NCBI GenBank assembly: GCA_023412805.1 | Contig: JAEZRM010000008.1 | Location: 19,666 to 83,665 of the forward strand | From: Pseudomonadota bacterium | GTDB lineage: Bacteria > Pseudomonadota > Alphaproteobacteria > Rhizobiales > Hyphomicrobiaceae | Length of the DNA stretch: 64,000 nt | Reading direction: 5' to 3' | Part shown: positions 26,780-35,916 of the stretch, piece by piece | How positions within the stretch are numbered: the first letter of the stretch is position 1 | Layout: each line of letters begins with the position of its first letter | Made by a program: the position numbers and the translations under genes | The notes under the pieces: model-generated | Databases searched by the model: none | Seen by the model: the letters and a program-made list of their open reading frames with translations, nothing else | What the model was told of the DNA's origin: nothing

Positions 26780-27094
26780 GGCTTGCCCCTAAGCAGCCCA
26801 ATCCGCGCCGGGATACTAGGCCAAGTCCCAATCTCCTGTCGAGGTCTCCATCGGCGCGGGGTAGCAGTGTTGCCATCGGGAAACCCTGGCGCGAATCCGT
26901 ACGTTACTCACGCGACAGTGATGGGGCGTGGTTTGGCCGCAGGCCCTGAAATCAGATATAGGTCCGGGCAATGATGAACACGCAACCTTGCTGCTGCCGC
27001 AAAGCGCATCTATGCGGATCAACGGGACGGTGCCGTTGCGTGCACAGCGTCCGGCAGGTCGGCCGGCTCTTAGAACACCGATCGTGAGCACAAG
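26780..27094. other. 315-base divergent intergenic region
   Basis: This gap separates the SGNH hydrolase gene (minus) and the L,D-transpeptidase gene (plus). Both promoters must lie here. I see no convincing -35/-10 pair, no long inverted repeat and no credible small gene. A weak ribosome site (GTGAGC) comes before the ATG at 27095. Confidence 0.5.
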
Positions 27095-28480
27095 ATGACA
27101 AAAGCACGGGGTAAGGGGGGCACCGCCCACGGGGCGGTTGCCGGATCTAAGAATCTGACGCGCAGGCAGACTCTCGCCGCGGGCCTTGGGCTCGCCGCCG
27201 GTCTGTTCGGTGCCAAGGCCCAGGCTCAGGAATGGTGGCAGCAGCTGCCCGGCTTCGCTTCCTTCAGCGATCCAGGCCAGCGCGACCGCCGCCCGCGCCC
27301 GTCGACCCAGGCCGACGCGCTCGACGACCTGCGCGAGGGCACGATGCCGCTCCGCTCGCAGGAAATGCTCTCCGCCATTTCGGACGCCATCAGCCGTGTC
27401 GAGCGCGTCGTCGCCGACGGCGGCTGGCCGACCATTCCCGGCACGCGCATGATCCGCCCGGGCGACGAGGACGAGCGCATCCCGATGGTGCGGCGCGTTC
27501 TCGTTCTATGGGGCGACGTGCGGCCGGAGCGCGGATATCGCACGCTCACTCTTGACAGAGAGATGGAGGCTGGTCTCCGCCGCTTCCAAGGCCGCCACGG
27601 TCTGCGTGTCAGCGGCCGCGTCGACCGCCCGACACTGCAGCAACTGAATGTGCCGCCGGCTGCGCGTCTCGCCCAGTTGCGCATGAACTACAATCGCATT
27701 CGCGATCTGCTCACACTGAAGCTGGACGATCGTTACGTCCTCGTGAACTCGCCGGGCTTTCAGCTCGAAGCCGTCTCGCGAAATGTCGTCGAGGCGCGCC
27801 ATCGCGTGATCGCCGGCAAGCCCGATCGCCAGACGCCCGTCGTTACGGCGAACATTCGCGCGCTCAATTTCTTCCCGTTCTGGCGCGTGCCGGAGAGCAT
27901 CGCCAACCTCGATGTCATTCCGAGGCTCGTCAAGGAGCCGGACTATCTCCAGAAGGAGCACATCCGCGTTCTGACCGGCAGCTTCGTCGGGCCCGAGATC
28001 GACGTGACGAATGTCGACTGGCGGACAGTCGATGCGAAGAACTTGCGCTTCCGCCAGGATCCGGGTCCGCACAACGCGCTCGGTCTCGTGCGCATCGACA
28101 TGCCGAACAGCGAGGGCGTCTACATGCATGACACGCCCATGAAGCAGCTCTTCCAACAGAGTTCCCGTGCGTTCAGCGCGGGCTGCGTGCGTGTGCAGGA
28201 CGTCTTTGATCTCGCGGCATGGATCGCGCGCGACGAGCCGAACATGAGCCGACAGCGCGTCGAGGAAATCCTTCAGGGTGGCCAGCCCGTTGACATCACC
28301 CTTGCACGAACCATTCCGGTTGCATTCGTCTACGTCACGGCATGGGTCGAGGAAGATGGTCGCCTGAACTTCCGTCCTGACATTTACGGCAAGGATCAGG
28401 TCAGGGAGCTCGCAAGCGATCGCGAGCGCGAGCACGATCCCGACGCGCCGCCCATGCCGCGCGAGACTCTGGCGCCTTGA
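27095..28480 (+). CDS. L,D-transpeptidase (YcbB-like, Tat-exported)
   Basis: A 461-residue cell-wall L,D-transpeptidase. A twin-arginine leader (LTRRQTLAAGLGLAAGLFGA, residues 21-40) ends near AKAQA. A peptidoglycan-binding domain covers about residues 150-190 (LRRFQGRHGLRVSGRVDRPT). The YkuD domain holds His345 (YMHDTP) and the catalytic Cys364 in SAGCVR. It would form 3-3 cross-links in peptidoglycan or attach proteins to it, in the periplasm. The domain order (helical region, PG-binding, then YkuD with an insert) is that of YcbB/LdtD. The acidic tail is unusual but not informative. Confidence 0.9.
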   Translation: MTKARGKGGTAHGAVAGSKNLTRRQTLAAGLGLAAGLFGAKAQAQEWWQQLPGFASFSDPGQRDRRPRPSTQADALDDLREGTMPLRSQEMLSAISDAISRVERVVADGGWPTIPGTRMIRPGDEDERIPMVRRVLVLWGDVRPERGYRTLTLDREMEAGLRRFQGRHGLRVSGRVDRPTLQQLNVPPAARLAQLRMNYNRIRDLLTLKLDDRYVLVNSPGFQLEAVSRNVVEARHRVIAGKPDRQTPVVTANIRALNFFPFWRVPESIANLDVIPRLVKEPDYLQKEHIRVLTGSFVGPEIDVTNVDWRTVDAKNLRFRQDPGPHNALGLVRIDMPNSEGVYMHDTPMKQLFQQSSRAFSAGCVRVQDVFDLAAWIARDEPNMSRQRVEEILQGGQPVDITLARTIPVAFVYVTAWVEEDGRLNFRPDIYGKDQVRELASDREREHDPDAPPMPRETLAP

Positions 28481-28489
28481 TTCTTTAGT

Positions 28490-28604
28490 GCCGCAGGCTG
28501 CAGGGAAGAGGTGCTTCGCAACCTTAGCGTAGTGCTATGCCCGCGGCCGCCATGCTGCCAGCTTCGAGCCAGACGCCGCAGGCTGCAGGGAAGAGGTGCT
28601 TCGC
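28490..28604. repeat. pair of identical 30-bp direct repeats
   Basis: A 30-bp unit beginning GCCGCAGGCTGCAGGGAAGA is present at 28490-28519 and again, base for base, at 28575-28604, 85 bases apart. The flanks differ. Both copies lie in the gap between the L,D-transpeptidase gene and the convergent acyl-CoA dehydrogenase gene. Either a local duplication or two members of a dispersed family. Confidence 0.75.
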
Positions 28605-28699
28605 TTCCTGCTACGGCCTACCGGCCGACGCGCAGTCGCGCGCTCATGACAGTGCGGCCGTTTCCCATTTCGTCCCCTCGCCCCGCGAGCGCCATTCTT

Positions 28700-28730
28700 C
28701 CCCTTCTCCCCGTAAGGACGAGGAGAGGGG
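28700..28730. repeat. dispersed composite palindrome, partial copy E
   Basis: CCCTTCTCCCCGTAAGGACG followed by AGGAGAGGGG matches one outer hairpin of the composite palindrome seen at 20931, 41780, 47021 and 63864. The central and second hairpins are missing. It lies just before the 3' end of the acyl-CoA dehydrogenase gene. Confidence 0.65.
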
Positions 28731-28743
28731 ACAACGGGATTTT

Positions 28744-29919
28744 CTACTCCTCTTTCTTCCGCGCGTTCGCTGTGCCCGGTAGTGTCCCCATGTACTTCGC
28801 CAGGATCGTGAGCATGATCTCGTCGGCGCCGCCGCCGATCGAGGACAGACGCGTGTCGCGATAGGCGCGACTGACGACCGTCTCGTTCATGAAGCCCATG
28901 CCTCCCCAATACTGAAGACAACCATCACTCACTTCGCGGCTCAAGCGCCCCGCCTTGAGCTTGGCCATGGAGGCGAGCTTGGTCACGTCCTGCCCCTGCA
29001 GATAAAGCTCGCAACAGCGGTAGACGTGGCTACGCAGCAGCTCGATCTCTGTCTGCAGCTCGGCGAGCCGGAAATGCACGACCTGATTGTCGAGGATCGG
29101 CCGCCCGAACACCATGCGCCCCCGCGTATACTCAATCGTCGCGTTGATGATCCGCTCGTTGCCTTTGAGCGCACGTGCCGCCGCCCACAGGCGCTCCTCC
29201 TGGAACTGCAGCATCTGGTAGGTGAAGCCCTTGCCCTCCTCGCCAACGCGGTTCCGCTGCGGCACACGCACGTCGTCGAAGAAGATCTGGGCAGTGTCGG
29301 ACGCATGCATGCCCATCTTGTCGAGCTTGCGCGCAACCTCGACACCCTTCGTCTTCATGGGCACGCAGATGAGCGTCTTGTTGAGATGGACGGGGCCGTC
29401 GGACGTGTTCGCGAGCAGGCAGATCCAATCGGCCTGCGTGCCGTTGGTCGTCCACATCTTGCCGCCGTTGATGACGTAGTCGTCGCCGTCCTTCCGCGCG
29501 GTCGTCTTGATCGAGGCGACGTCGGAACCAGCCCCCACTTCCGACACACCGAGACAGGCGACGTAATCGCCGGAGATCGAGGGCGCGAGAAACTCGCGGC
29601 GCACCTCGTCATCGCCGAAGCGCGCGAGCGCCGGCGTCGCCATGTCCGTCTGGACGCCGATCGCCATGGGAATGCCGCCGCAGTTGATGGCGCCAAGCTC
29701 CTCCGCCATCACGATCGCGTAGGAGTAGTCGAGCCCCTGTCCGCCGAATGCGACCGGTTTGTTCAAGCCGAGGAAGCCGAGATCTCCCATTTTCTTGAAG
29801 AGCGCGTGCGCCGGGAATATCTGCGCCTTCTCCCACTCATCGACGTGAGGATTGATCTCGGCGGCGATGAACTTCTGCAAGCTGCGCCGCAGCTCCTCGT
29901 GCTCGTGGGTGAACTGCAT
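28744..29919 (-). CDS. acyl-CoA dehydrogenase
   Basis: A 391-residue FAD-dependent acyl-CoA dehydrogenase. Helical N-terminal domain, the FAD/substrate motif CLGVSEVGAGSDVASI (about 122-137), the beta domain with WTTNGTQADW, and a C-terminal helical bundle. The usual catalytic Glu of the Y-E-G-T loop is replaced (SSIGGGADEIM), while QEERL at about residues 240-244 matches the site used by long-chain and isovaleryl-type enzymes, so Glu242 is the probable base. AGGAGG before the ATG at 29917-29919 supports the start. It is the last gene of the livHMGF-ligase-binding protein unit and would take the first oxidation step after CoA activation. Chain preference unknown. Confidence 0.9.
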   Translation of the reverse strand: MQFTHEHEELRRSLQKFIAAEINPHVDEWEKAQIFPAHALFKKMGDLGFLGLNKPVAFGGQGLDYSYAIVMAEELGAINCGGIPMAIGVQTDMATPALARFGDDEVRREFLAPSISGDYVACLGVSEVGAGSDVASIKTTARKDGDDYVINGGKMWTTNGTQADWICLLANTSDGPVHLNKTLICVPMKTKGVEVARKLDKMGMHASDTAQIFFDDVRVPQRNRVGEEGKGFTYQMLQFQEERLWAAARALKGNERIINATIEYTRGRMVFGRPILDNQVVHFRLAELQTEIELLRSHVYRCCELYLQGQDVTKLASMAKLKAGRLSREVSDGCLQYWGGMGFMNETVVSRAYRDTRLSSIGGGADEIMLTILAKYMGTLPGTANARKKEE

Positions 29920-29991
29920 GCGATTTCCTCCTGACACGAACGCCCGCGCCTTACGGCACGGGCGCTCGCCACGACTGCAGATCCAGCACGA

Positions 29992-31191
29992 TCAGAACGA
30001 CAGACCGGCCTTGACCTCTTTCCAGCGTCCATTCTCGATGACGCTGACCTGGGTAATCGTCGATGCCAGATGGTTGGTGGTCGAGAACTTCGTCGGCGGC
30101 GAGTTGAAGATGTCCTGGAACACATCACCCGACTCGAGCGCGGCGAGCAGCTTCGCGCCAGTCAGTTCCTTGCCGGCCTTTTCGACGTAATGCGCGAACG
30201 TCGTGATCGCGTTGTGGCCGATAACAGCCTGTGAGTTCGGCTCCGTGTTGTAGGTCTTGAAGTAGGCCTCCGCCCACTCCTTCACCTTCCCCGTGGCGGT
30301 GTCGCGATAGGGGATCTCGAAGCCGCAAGCCGAATAGAGCCCTTCCACAACACCCTTGCCGAGCGCCGGAATCTCGATCACGCATACCGGCGAAGCGCCG
30401 AGCCACGTCGGAGTGAAACCGATCTTTCTGCTCTCGGCCATCACGCCGATCGGCTCGCGAATGACTGCGCCGAGAACGACGAGATCGCAGCCATCGGATT
30501 TCATCTTGGCCGCCTGAGCGGAGAAGTCCGAAGCGCCGCGCTTGAAGGTCGTTACGGAGGCCGCCTTCAGGTTCATCGCCTCGATCTGCTGTGTGAAGCC
30601 GTCGAAGACGTTCTTGCCGTATTCGTCATCCTGGTACATGACGCACGGCTTCTGGATGTTCTTGTGCGGGATCATGAATTTGACCGCCGCCCTGGTGCTC
30701 TCGACATAAGGCAGCAGGTTGTTGAACTTCAGACGCTCCTGCGGCTTCGCCGGATCGAACTTGTAGGTGAACTCGGCCGCGGTCAGCGGGAAGAGCTGCA
30801 GAATGCCGGCCTCGAACAGAATGTCCTGGGCCGCAATGACGGTCGGCGAGCCCATGGGTCCGATCATCGCGAAGATCTTGTCGCGCTCGACCATCTTCTG
30901 AGTCGCGAGAACGGCCTTGCGCGGTTCGTAGGCGCTATCCTCGGCCACCAGCCTCAGCATACGGCCATGGATGCCGCCCTTCGCATTGATCTCCTCGACG
31001 GCGAGCTTCATGCCGTTGAGCACCGGCACGCCCCAGGCCTTGATCGGCCCCGAGAGATCCTGGTGCGTGCCGATCACGATTTCCTTGTCTGATATCCCCT
31101 GGTTCGTGACTTTGGTCTGCGCCAATGCTGGTCCGGCCGCCACCGCCAGCGCGGCGCCGAGCAGACCCATTTTCAGCTTGTGAAGGCTCAT
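29992..31191 (-). CDS. branched-chain-type ABC transporter substrate-binding protein
   Basis: A 399-residue LivK-family (Peripla_BP_6) binding protein. A signal peptide (MSLHKLKMGLLGAALAVAAG) is cleaved near PALAQ. The mature chain has IVIGTHQDLSGPIKAWGVPVLNGMKLAVEEINAKGG and IGPMGSPTVIAAQDI. GGAGGAAG precedes the ATG at 31189-31191. It lies between the acyl-CoA ligase and the acyl-CoA dehydrogenase on the livHMGF strand and is surely the binding protein of that transporter. Proteins of this group bind amino acids but also aromatic, fatty and dicarboxylic acids; the enzyme genes in the operon favour an acid. Confidence 0.9.
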   Translation of the reverse strand: MSLHKLKMGLLGAALAVAAGPALAQTKVTNQGISDKEIVIGTHQDLSGPIKAWGVPVLNGMKLAVEEINAKGGIHGRMLRLVAEDSAYEPRKAVLATQKMVERDKIFAMIGPMGSPTVIAAQDILFEAGILQLFPLTAAEFTYKFDPAKPQERLKFNNLLPYVESTRAAVKFMIPHKNIQKPCVMYQDDEYGKNVFDGFTQQIEAMNLKAASVTTFKRGASDFSAQAAKMKSDGCDLVVLGAVIREPIGVMAESRKIGFTPTWLGASPVCVIEIPALGKGVVEGLYSACGFEIPYRDTATGKVKEWAEAYFKTYNTEPNSQAVIGHNAITTFAHYVEKAGKELTGAKLLAALESGDVFQDIFNSPPTKFSTTNHLASTITQVSVIENGRWKEVKAGLSF

Positions 31192-31288
31192 TCGTTTCTT
31201 CCTCCGAACACCCACGCATCGCCCTGTTATTGTCTTCCGAGGACGGGCGATCCATGCCCTCGGCGATTTGAATTGACCGCAGCGGCGC

Positions 31289-33127
31289 TCAGGCCGCGAC
31301 CCTCTCCTTGTACATCGCCTCGATCTCGGGCGCATATTTCCTGTTCACGAACGACCGCTTCAGTTTCATTGTCGGCGTCAGCTCCTCGTCTTCAGGAGTG
31401 AGCTGCTGCTCGATGAGATGAAAGCGGCGGATGGTCTCGACGCGCGCGAACTTGGCGTTCACCTTCTCGATCTCGGCCGCGATCAGGTCGCGCACCTCGC
31501 GCGCGCGACAGAGGCTCGCATAGTTCGTGAAGGGGACGTTCTGGTCCTGCGCGAATTTCTCGACGTTCTCCTGATCGATCATGACGAGGCACGTGAGATA
31601 GGGCCGCTTGTCACCGATCACGACCGCATCCGAGATGTACGGCGAGAACTTGAGCTGGTTCTCGATCTCGGATGGCGTGACGTTCTTGCCGCCCGCAGTG
31701 ATGATGATGTCTTTCATGCGATCGGTAATCTTAATGAAGCCATCTTGATCGATGAAGCCGACATCGCCCGTGTGCAGCCAGCCCTCGGCATCGATCGTCT
31801 CGGCGGTCTTCTCGGGATGGTTGAGATAGCCGCTCATGAGATAGTCGCCTCGCAGCAGGATCTCGCCCTGCGGTGACACCTTGGCCTCGGCCCAGGGCAC
31901 GGACTTGCCGACTGTGCCGAGCTTGATGTGCTCGGGCGGCATGACGGTCGCGACGCCGCAGTTCTCCGTCTGCCCGTAGACCTCGTACATGTCGAGGCCG
32001 AGCGCCAGATACCAGCGAATGAGATCGGGCGAGATCGGCGCCGCGCCGGTGAACATCACCCGGCAATTGTCGACGCCCATCATGCGCCGCACATTGCGCA
32101 GCACGGCCCAGTATCCGACGGCATTGAGCGCCTTGAGCACCACCGAAGGCTTCTTGCCTGCAAGTCGCGCGTCGGCAATGCGATAGCCGACGCTGATGGC
32201 TTTCTCGTAAGCCCATTTCTCGATACCCGTCGCGTCTTTCAGCGCGATCATGGTGCCCGAATAGAACTTCTCCCACACGCGTGGCACGGCGAGAAAGGTC
32301 GCCGGTTGCACCTCGCGAATATTGTCCGGGACCGTCTCCGGACTTTCGGCGAAGTTCATCACCGGCCCCATGCCGATCGACATGTAGTAGCCGCCAATGC
32401 GCTCCGCGACATGGCAGAGCGGCAGGAAGAGTAGCTTCGGCTCGCCCGGCACGGAGCCGAAGAGATCCGACGCATGGCGCATCTGCGCGAGCACCGAGCG
32501 GTGCGGATGCATCGCGCCCTTGGGCGGGCCGGTCGTACCCGAGGTATAGACGAGGATCGCCAGATCCTCAGGCCCGCGCGCGGCCAGACGCTCGTCGAGC
32601 AGCTCTGGACGGCCGACCATGTGCGCGCGCCCCTCCTCGATGAAATCGTCGAAGGAGATGACCATGTGATCCGTGAAGCGCGCCAGGCCCTCCATATCGA
32701 ATACGACGATCTTCTCGAGAGTCGGACAACGACCGCGCACTTCGAGTGCCTTGTCGAGTTGCTCGTCGTCCTCGACGAACAGAACGCGCGTTTTGCTGTC
32801 GTTGATCAGAAATTCGACCTGACGTGGCGAGTCCGTCGGATAAATACCGGACGAGACGCCGCCCGCCAGCAACGCGCCCATATCGGCGTAAACCCACTCG
32901 GGCTTCGTGTTGCAGAGGATCGACACCACATCGCCGGGCTTGAAGCCGATGGCCGCGAGCGCATAGGCCACGGCCTTTGAGCGCTCAAGCCACTCGCCCC
33001 AAGTGACCGTCTTCCATACGCCCATATCCTTTTCGCGGATCGCCGGCTGGTCACGCCAACGCTCGACAGCGCGCATGAAGCTCTTCGGGATCGTGTCGGA
33101 TATGATCGCCTCGATATCGGGTGTCAT
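31289..33127 (-). CDS. AMP-dependent acyl-CoA ligase (long-chain type)
   Basis: A 612-residue ANL-superfamily ligase. The P-loop AMP motif VYTSGTTGPPKG is at about residues 197-208, EVYGQTENCG is the A5 motif, GWLHTGDVGFIDQDGF the A7 motif and TAGGKNVTPSEIEN the A8 hinge. The length and C terminus (LTPTMKLKRSFVNRKYAPEIEAMY) are those of long-chain fatty acyl-CoA synthetases. It activates a carboxylic acid to its CoA thioester via an acyl-AMP. The ATG at 33125-33127 has GAGGTG eight bases upstream; a GTG three codons earlier does not. It sits 32 bases after livF and would trap the imported acid as CoA ester. Confidence 0.92.
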   Translation of the reverse strand: MTPDIEAIISDTIPKSFMRAVERWRDQPAIREKDMGVWKTVTWGEWLERSKAVAYALAAIGFKPGDVVSILCNTKPEWVYADMGALLAGGVSSGIYPTDSPRQVEFLINDSKTRVLFVEDDEQLDKALEVRGRCPTLEKIVVFDMEGLARFTDHMVISFDDFIEEGRAHMVGRPELLDERLAARGPEDLAILVYTSGTTGPPKGAMHPHRSVLAQMRHASDLFGSVPGEPKLLFLPLCHVAERIGGYYMSIGMGPVMNFAESPETVPDNIREVQPATFLAVPRVWEKFYSGTMIALKDATGIEKWAYEKAISVGYRIADARLAGKKPSVVLKALNAVGYWAVLRNVRRMMGVDNCRVMFTGAAPISPDLIRWYLALGLDMYEVYGQTENCGVATVMPPEHIKLGTVGKSVPWAEAKVSPQGEILLRGDYLMSGYLNHPEKTAETIDAEGWLHTGDVGFIDQDGFIKITDRMKDIIITAGGKNVTPSEIENQLKFSPYISDAVVIGDKRPYLTCLVMIDQENVEKFAQDQNVPFTNYASLCRAREVRDLIAAEIEKVNAKFARVETIRRFHLIEQQLTPEDEELTPTMKLKRSFVNRKYAPEIEAMYKERVAA

Positions 33128-33159
33128 CGAACGCACCTCATCGATCTAGCGCCCAAACT

Positions 33160-33990
33160 TCAGCGCCACGTCTTCTTGCGCTTCCAACGCCGCTCGCCCC
33201 GCGCGCCGTCTTCGCGGGCGCCGAGGTAAAACTCCTGAATGTCCTTGCTCTCGCGCAGCCGCTCGCACGTATCCGCCATGACAATGCGGCCCACCTCCAG
33301 CACATAGCCATGATGCGCGGTCTCGAGCGCCATGCGCGCATTCTGCTCGACGAGCAGCATGGAGACGCCCTCTTCGGCATTCACGCGGCGAATGATTCCG
33401 AAGATCTCCTTCACGAGCAGCGGCGAGAGACCGAGCGAAGGCTCATCGAGCAGCAGCAGGCGCGGCCGGTTCATCAGCGCGCGCGAGATCGCCAGCATTT
33501 GCTGCTCGCCACCGGAAAGGTGTCCCGCGGGCTGATCAAGGCGTTCCTTGAGGCGCGGGAAATAGCCGTAGATGCGCTCCAGGTCTTCCGCGATGCCGGC
33601 ACGGTCATTGCGGATGTAGGCTCCCATCATGAGGTTTTCGCGCACGGTCAAGAACGGGAAGACCTCGCGCCCCTCTGGCACGTGACCGAGCCCGAGCCGG
33701 ACGATCTTATCGGGGTCCAGGCGCTGGATCTGCTTGCCTTCGAATTCGACTGTGCCCTTGAGCGGATCGAGAACGCCGGAAATGGTCTTGAGAACCGTCG
33801 TCTTTCCCGCACCATTCGCGCCGAGCACGGTCACAATGGAGCCGCGCGGCACCTCGATACTGACGCCGCGAATGGCCATGATCGGCCCGTAATAGCTCTC
33901 GATGTTCGAGACTTTCAGGATCGGCTCGGCGGCGGCAACAACTGGCGCGCCTACGTTCGTCCCCGTCTCGTTCTCGGCGGTCATCGTCAT
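33160..33990 (-). CDS. livF: LivF-type ABC transporter ATP-binding protein
   Basis: A 276-residue ABC ATPase of the LivF type. Walker A GANGAGKTT, Q-loop VPEGREVFPFLTVRENL, signature HLSGGEQQMLAISRAL, Walker B LLLLDEPSLGLSP and switch MLLVEQNARMA are all present. An ATG at 33988-33990, seven bases after the livG stop and with GGAG upstream, is the best start; ATG at 33984 is also possible. The tail (GARGERRWKRKKTWR) is strongly basic and extends beyond the domain. It energises the transporter together with livG. Confidence 0.92.
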   Translation of the reverse strand: MTMTAENETGTNVGAPVVAAAEPILKVSNIESYYGPIMAIRGVSIEVPRGSIVTVLGANGAGKTTVLKTISGVLDPLKGTVEFEGKQIQRLDPDKIVRLGLGHVPEGREVFPFLTVRENLMMGAYIRNDRAGIAEDLERIYGYFPRLKERLDQPAGHLSGGEQQMLAISRALMNRPRLLLLDEPSLGLSPLLVKEIFGIIRRVNAEEGVSMLLVEQNARMALETAHHGYVLEVGRIVMADTCERLRESKDIQEFYLGAREDGARGERRWKRKKTWR

Positions 33991-33997
33991 GATGCGC

Positions 33998-34756
33998 TCA
34001 TGCTCCGATATAGGCCGCGACGACATCAGGATGGCGCTGAACCTCGGCCGGCGTGCCTTCGGCGATCACACGGCCGTAGTTGAGCGCCAGCACGCGGTCC
34101 GACACGCGATTGACGAGGCTCATGTCGTGCTCGACCATGAGCACAGTGATGCCGAGCTCGTTCTTGATATCGCGGATCCAGTAGGACATGTCGTCGGTCT
34201 CCTCGACATTGAGGCCCGATGAAGGCTCGTCCAGCAGAATGAGCTTCGGCTCCGAGCAGAGCGCGCGCGCAAGCTCGACGACCTTCCGCACGCCATACGG
34301 CAGACCGGCAATGATCTTCTCGCGATAGGCCTGCAGATCGAGGAATTCGATGACTTCCTCGACCTTCGCGCGATGCGCTTTCTCCGCGTTGCGGACATTG
34401 GGCAGGAACAGCACTTCCTGCCAGAGCTTCGTGCGCGAGTGGCAATGGCGCCCGACCAGCAGGTTCGAGAGCACGCTCGCATTGTCGAACAACTCGATGT
34501 TCTGAAATGTGCGCGCAATACCCATGCGGGCAATCTGGTGCGGCGGCACCTCCGAGATGTCCTTGTCCTCGAAAAAGAGATGGCCCGTGGTCGGTTCGTA
34601 GAGCCGCGAGATCATGTTGAAGATCGAGGTCTTGCCGGCACCGTTGGGACCGATGATCGTGAAGATCTCGCCCTGGCGGATCTCGAAGCTCACGGCATCG
34701 ACGGCCTTGAGGCCGCCGAAGTGGAGCGAAAGGTTGTCGACCTTGAAGTAGCTCAC
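33998..34756 (-). CDS. livG: LivG-type ABC transporter ATP-binding protein
   Basis: A 252-residue ABC ATPase of the LivG type with Walker A GPNGAGKTS, the LivG phrase RTFQNIELFDNASVLSNLLVG, a signature of the LPYGVRKVVELARAL form, Walker B LILLDEPSSGLNVEET and switch MVEHDMSLV. The start is a GTG at 34754-34756 that overlaps the TGA of livM (GTGA), so translation is coupled. The longer frame upstream of this point is only the out-of-frame shadow of livM. Confidence 0.92.
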   Translation of the reverse strand: MSYFKVDNLSLHFGGLKAVDAVSFEIRQGEIFTIIGPNGAGKTSIFNMISRLYEPTTGHLFFEDKDISEVPPHQIARMGIARTFQNIELFDNASVLSNLLVGRHCHSRTKLWQEVLFLPNVRNAEKAHRAKVEEVIEFLDLQAYREKIIAGLPYGVRKVVELARALCSEPKLILLDEPSSGLNVEETDDMSYWIRDIKNELGITVLMVEHDMSLVNRVSDRVLALNYGRVIAEGTPAEVQRHPDVVAAYIGA

Positions 34757-35904
34757 CGGTTGCGCTCCGACTTCACATAGGTCTTCTGCCGCCTGAAGGT
34801 CGATTTCTTGTAGAGCGGGAACAGCTGGAAATAGAGCTTGATCTTGAGCCAGCGCCCGTAGAGCCCCATGGGCTCGAACAGCACGAACATGATGATGATC
34901 AGGCCGTAGATCGCGCCTTTGAGGCCCGGTGCCGAGAAGATCGCGTAGAGCCAGTCCTGAACGGCGCGCGCGCCACCCTCGCCGACGCCTAAACCGCGCG
35001 ACAGCGATGCGACCATGCCGGGCACATCGTCCTTGAGCATGGTGATCATCGGATCGACCATGACGATGAAGATCGCGCCAAGGATCGCCCCATGCAGCCC
35101 GAACGCGCCGCCGATAATGATCACCATGATGAACTCGATCGACAGCAGGAGCGTGAACATCTCCGGGCTGATGAACGACATCTTGTGCGCATAGAGCGTG
35201 CCGGCGAGCCCCGTGATCGCGGCGCTGATCGCGAATGACCTCACCTTGTACTTCGCGAGGTCGATACCCATGCTTTTGGCCGCCGTCTCGCTGTCGCGGA
35301 TGGCGATGAAGGCGCGTCCAGTCGGCGAACGCATGAGATTGAGCGTTCCGATGATCACCAGCACCAGGACAGCGAGGCACAGGAAGTAGAAGCTGTTGCT
35401 GTCGCGCGTGACGGTCTGGCCGAAGAACTCGACGGCGCGCACGCGCATGCCCTCGTTGCCATGCGTCACGCTTTCCCAGCGCGCGAGGATTTCCTCGACG
35501 ATGAAGGCAAATGAGATCGTCGCGATCAGCAGATAGATGCCGTGCAGCCGCAATGCCGGAATGCCGACAATGGCACCGACCACGCCGGTAATTATGCCGG
35601 CCGCGGGGAAGTAGACCTCGAAGGGATAACCGCGCGACTGCAGATAGCCGGCGGTGTAGGCGCCAATGGCGAGGAAGGCCGCATGGCCGATCGAGCCTTG
35701 GCCCGTGAAGCCGACAAGGATCATCAGCGCGACGCCGACGATCGCATAGATGAAGACGAAGACGAGCTGGCTCTGCAGGTAGCTGCCGATGAAGTAGGGC
35801 GCCGCAGCCAGCACCGCGAACAAGAGCCCATAGGACCACCATGCTCCGCTGTGCTGCAGGAGCTTGATGTCCTGCTCGTAGTCGGTCTTGAAGATGAACC
35901 GCAT
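34753..35904 (-). CDS. livM: LivM-type ABC transporter permease
   Basis: A 383-residue branched-chain-type permease with about nine or ten helices. The family motif LMILVGFTGQGSIGHAAFLAIGAYTAGYL lies at about residues 60-88, and the coupling loop LMRSPTGRAFIAIRDSETAAKSMGI at about 190-214. GAGGAG lies nine bases before its ATG. It starts 12 bases after livH and overlaps livG by four bases. The basic C terminus (KKSTFRRQKTYVKSERNR) is cytosolic. Confidence 0.92.
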   Translation of the reverse strand: MRFIFKTDYEQDIKLLQHSGAWWSYGLLFAVLAAAPYFIGSYLQSQLVFVFIYAIVGVALMILVGFTGQGSIGHAAFLAIGAYTAGYLQSRGYPFEVYFPAAGIITGVVGAIVGIPALRLHGIYLLIATISFAFIVEEILARWESVTHGNEGMRVRAVEFFGQTVTRDSNSFYFLCLAVLVLVIIGTLNLMRSPTGRAFIAIRDSETAAKSMGIDLAKYKVRSFAISAAITGLAGTLYAHKMSFISPEMFTLLLSIEFIMVIIIGGAFGLHGAILGAIFIVMVDPMITMLKDDVPGMVASLSRGLGVGEGGARAVQDWLYAIFSAPGLKGAIYGLIIIMFVLFEPMGLYGRWLKIKLYFQLFPLYKKSTFRRQKTYVKSERNR

Positions 35905-35916
35905 GGGCGCTGCTCC

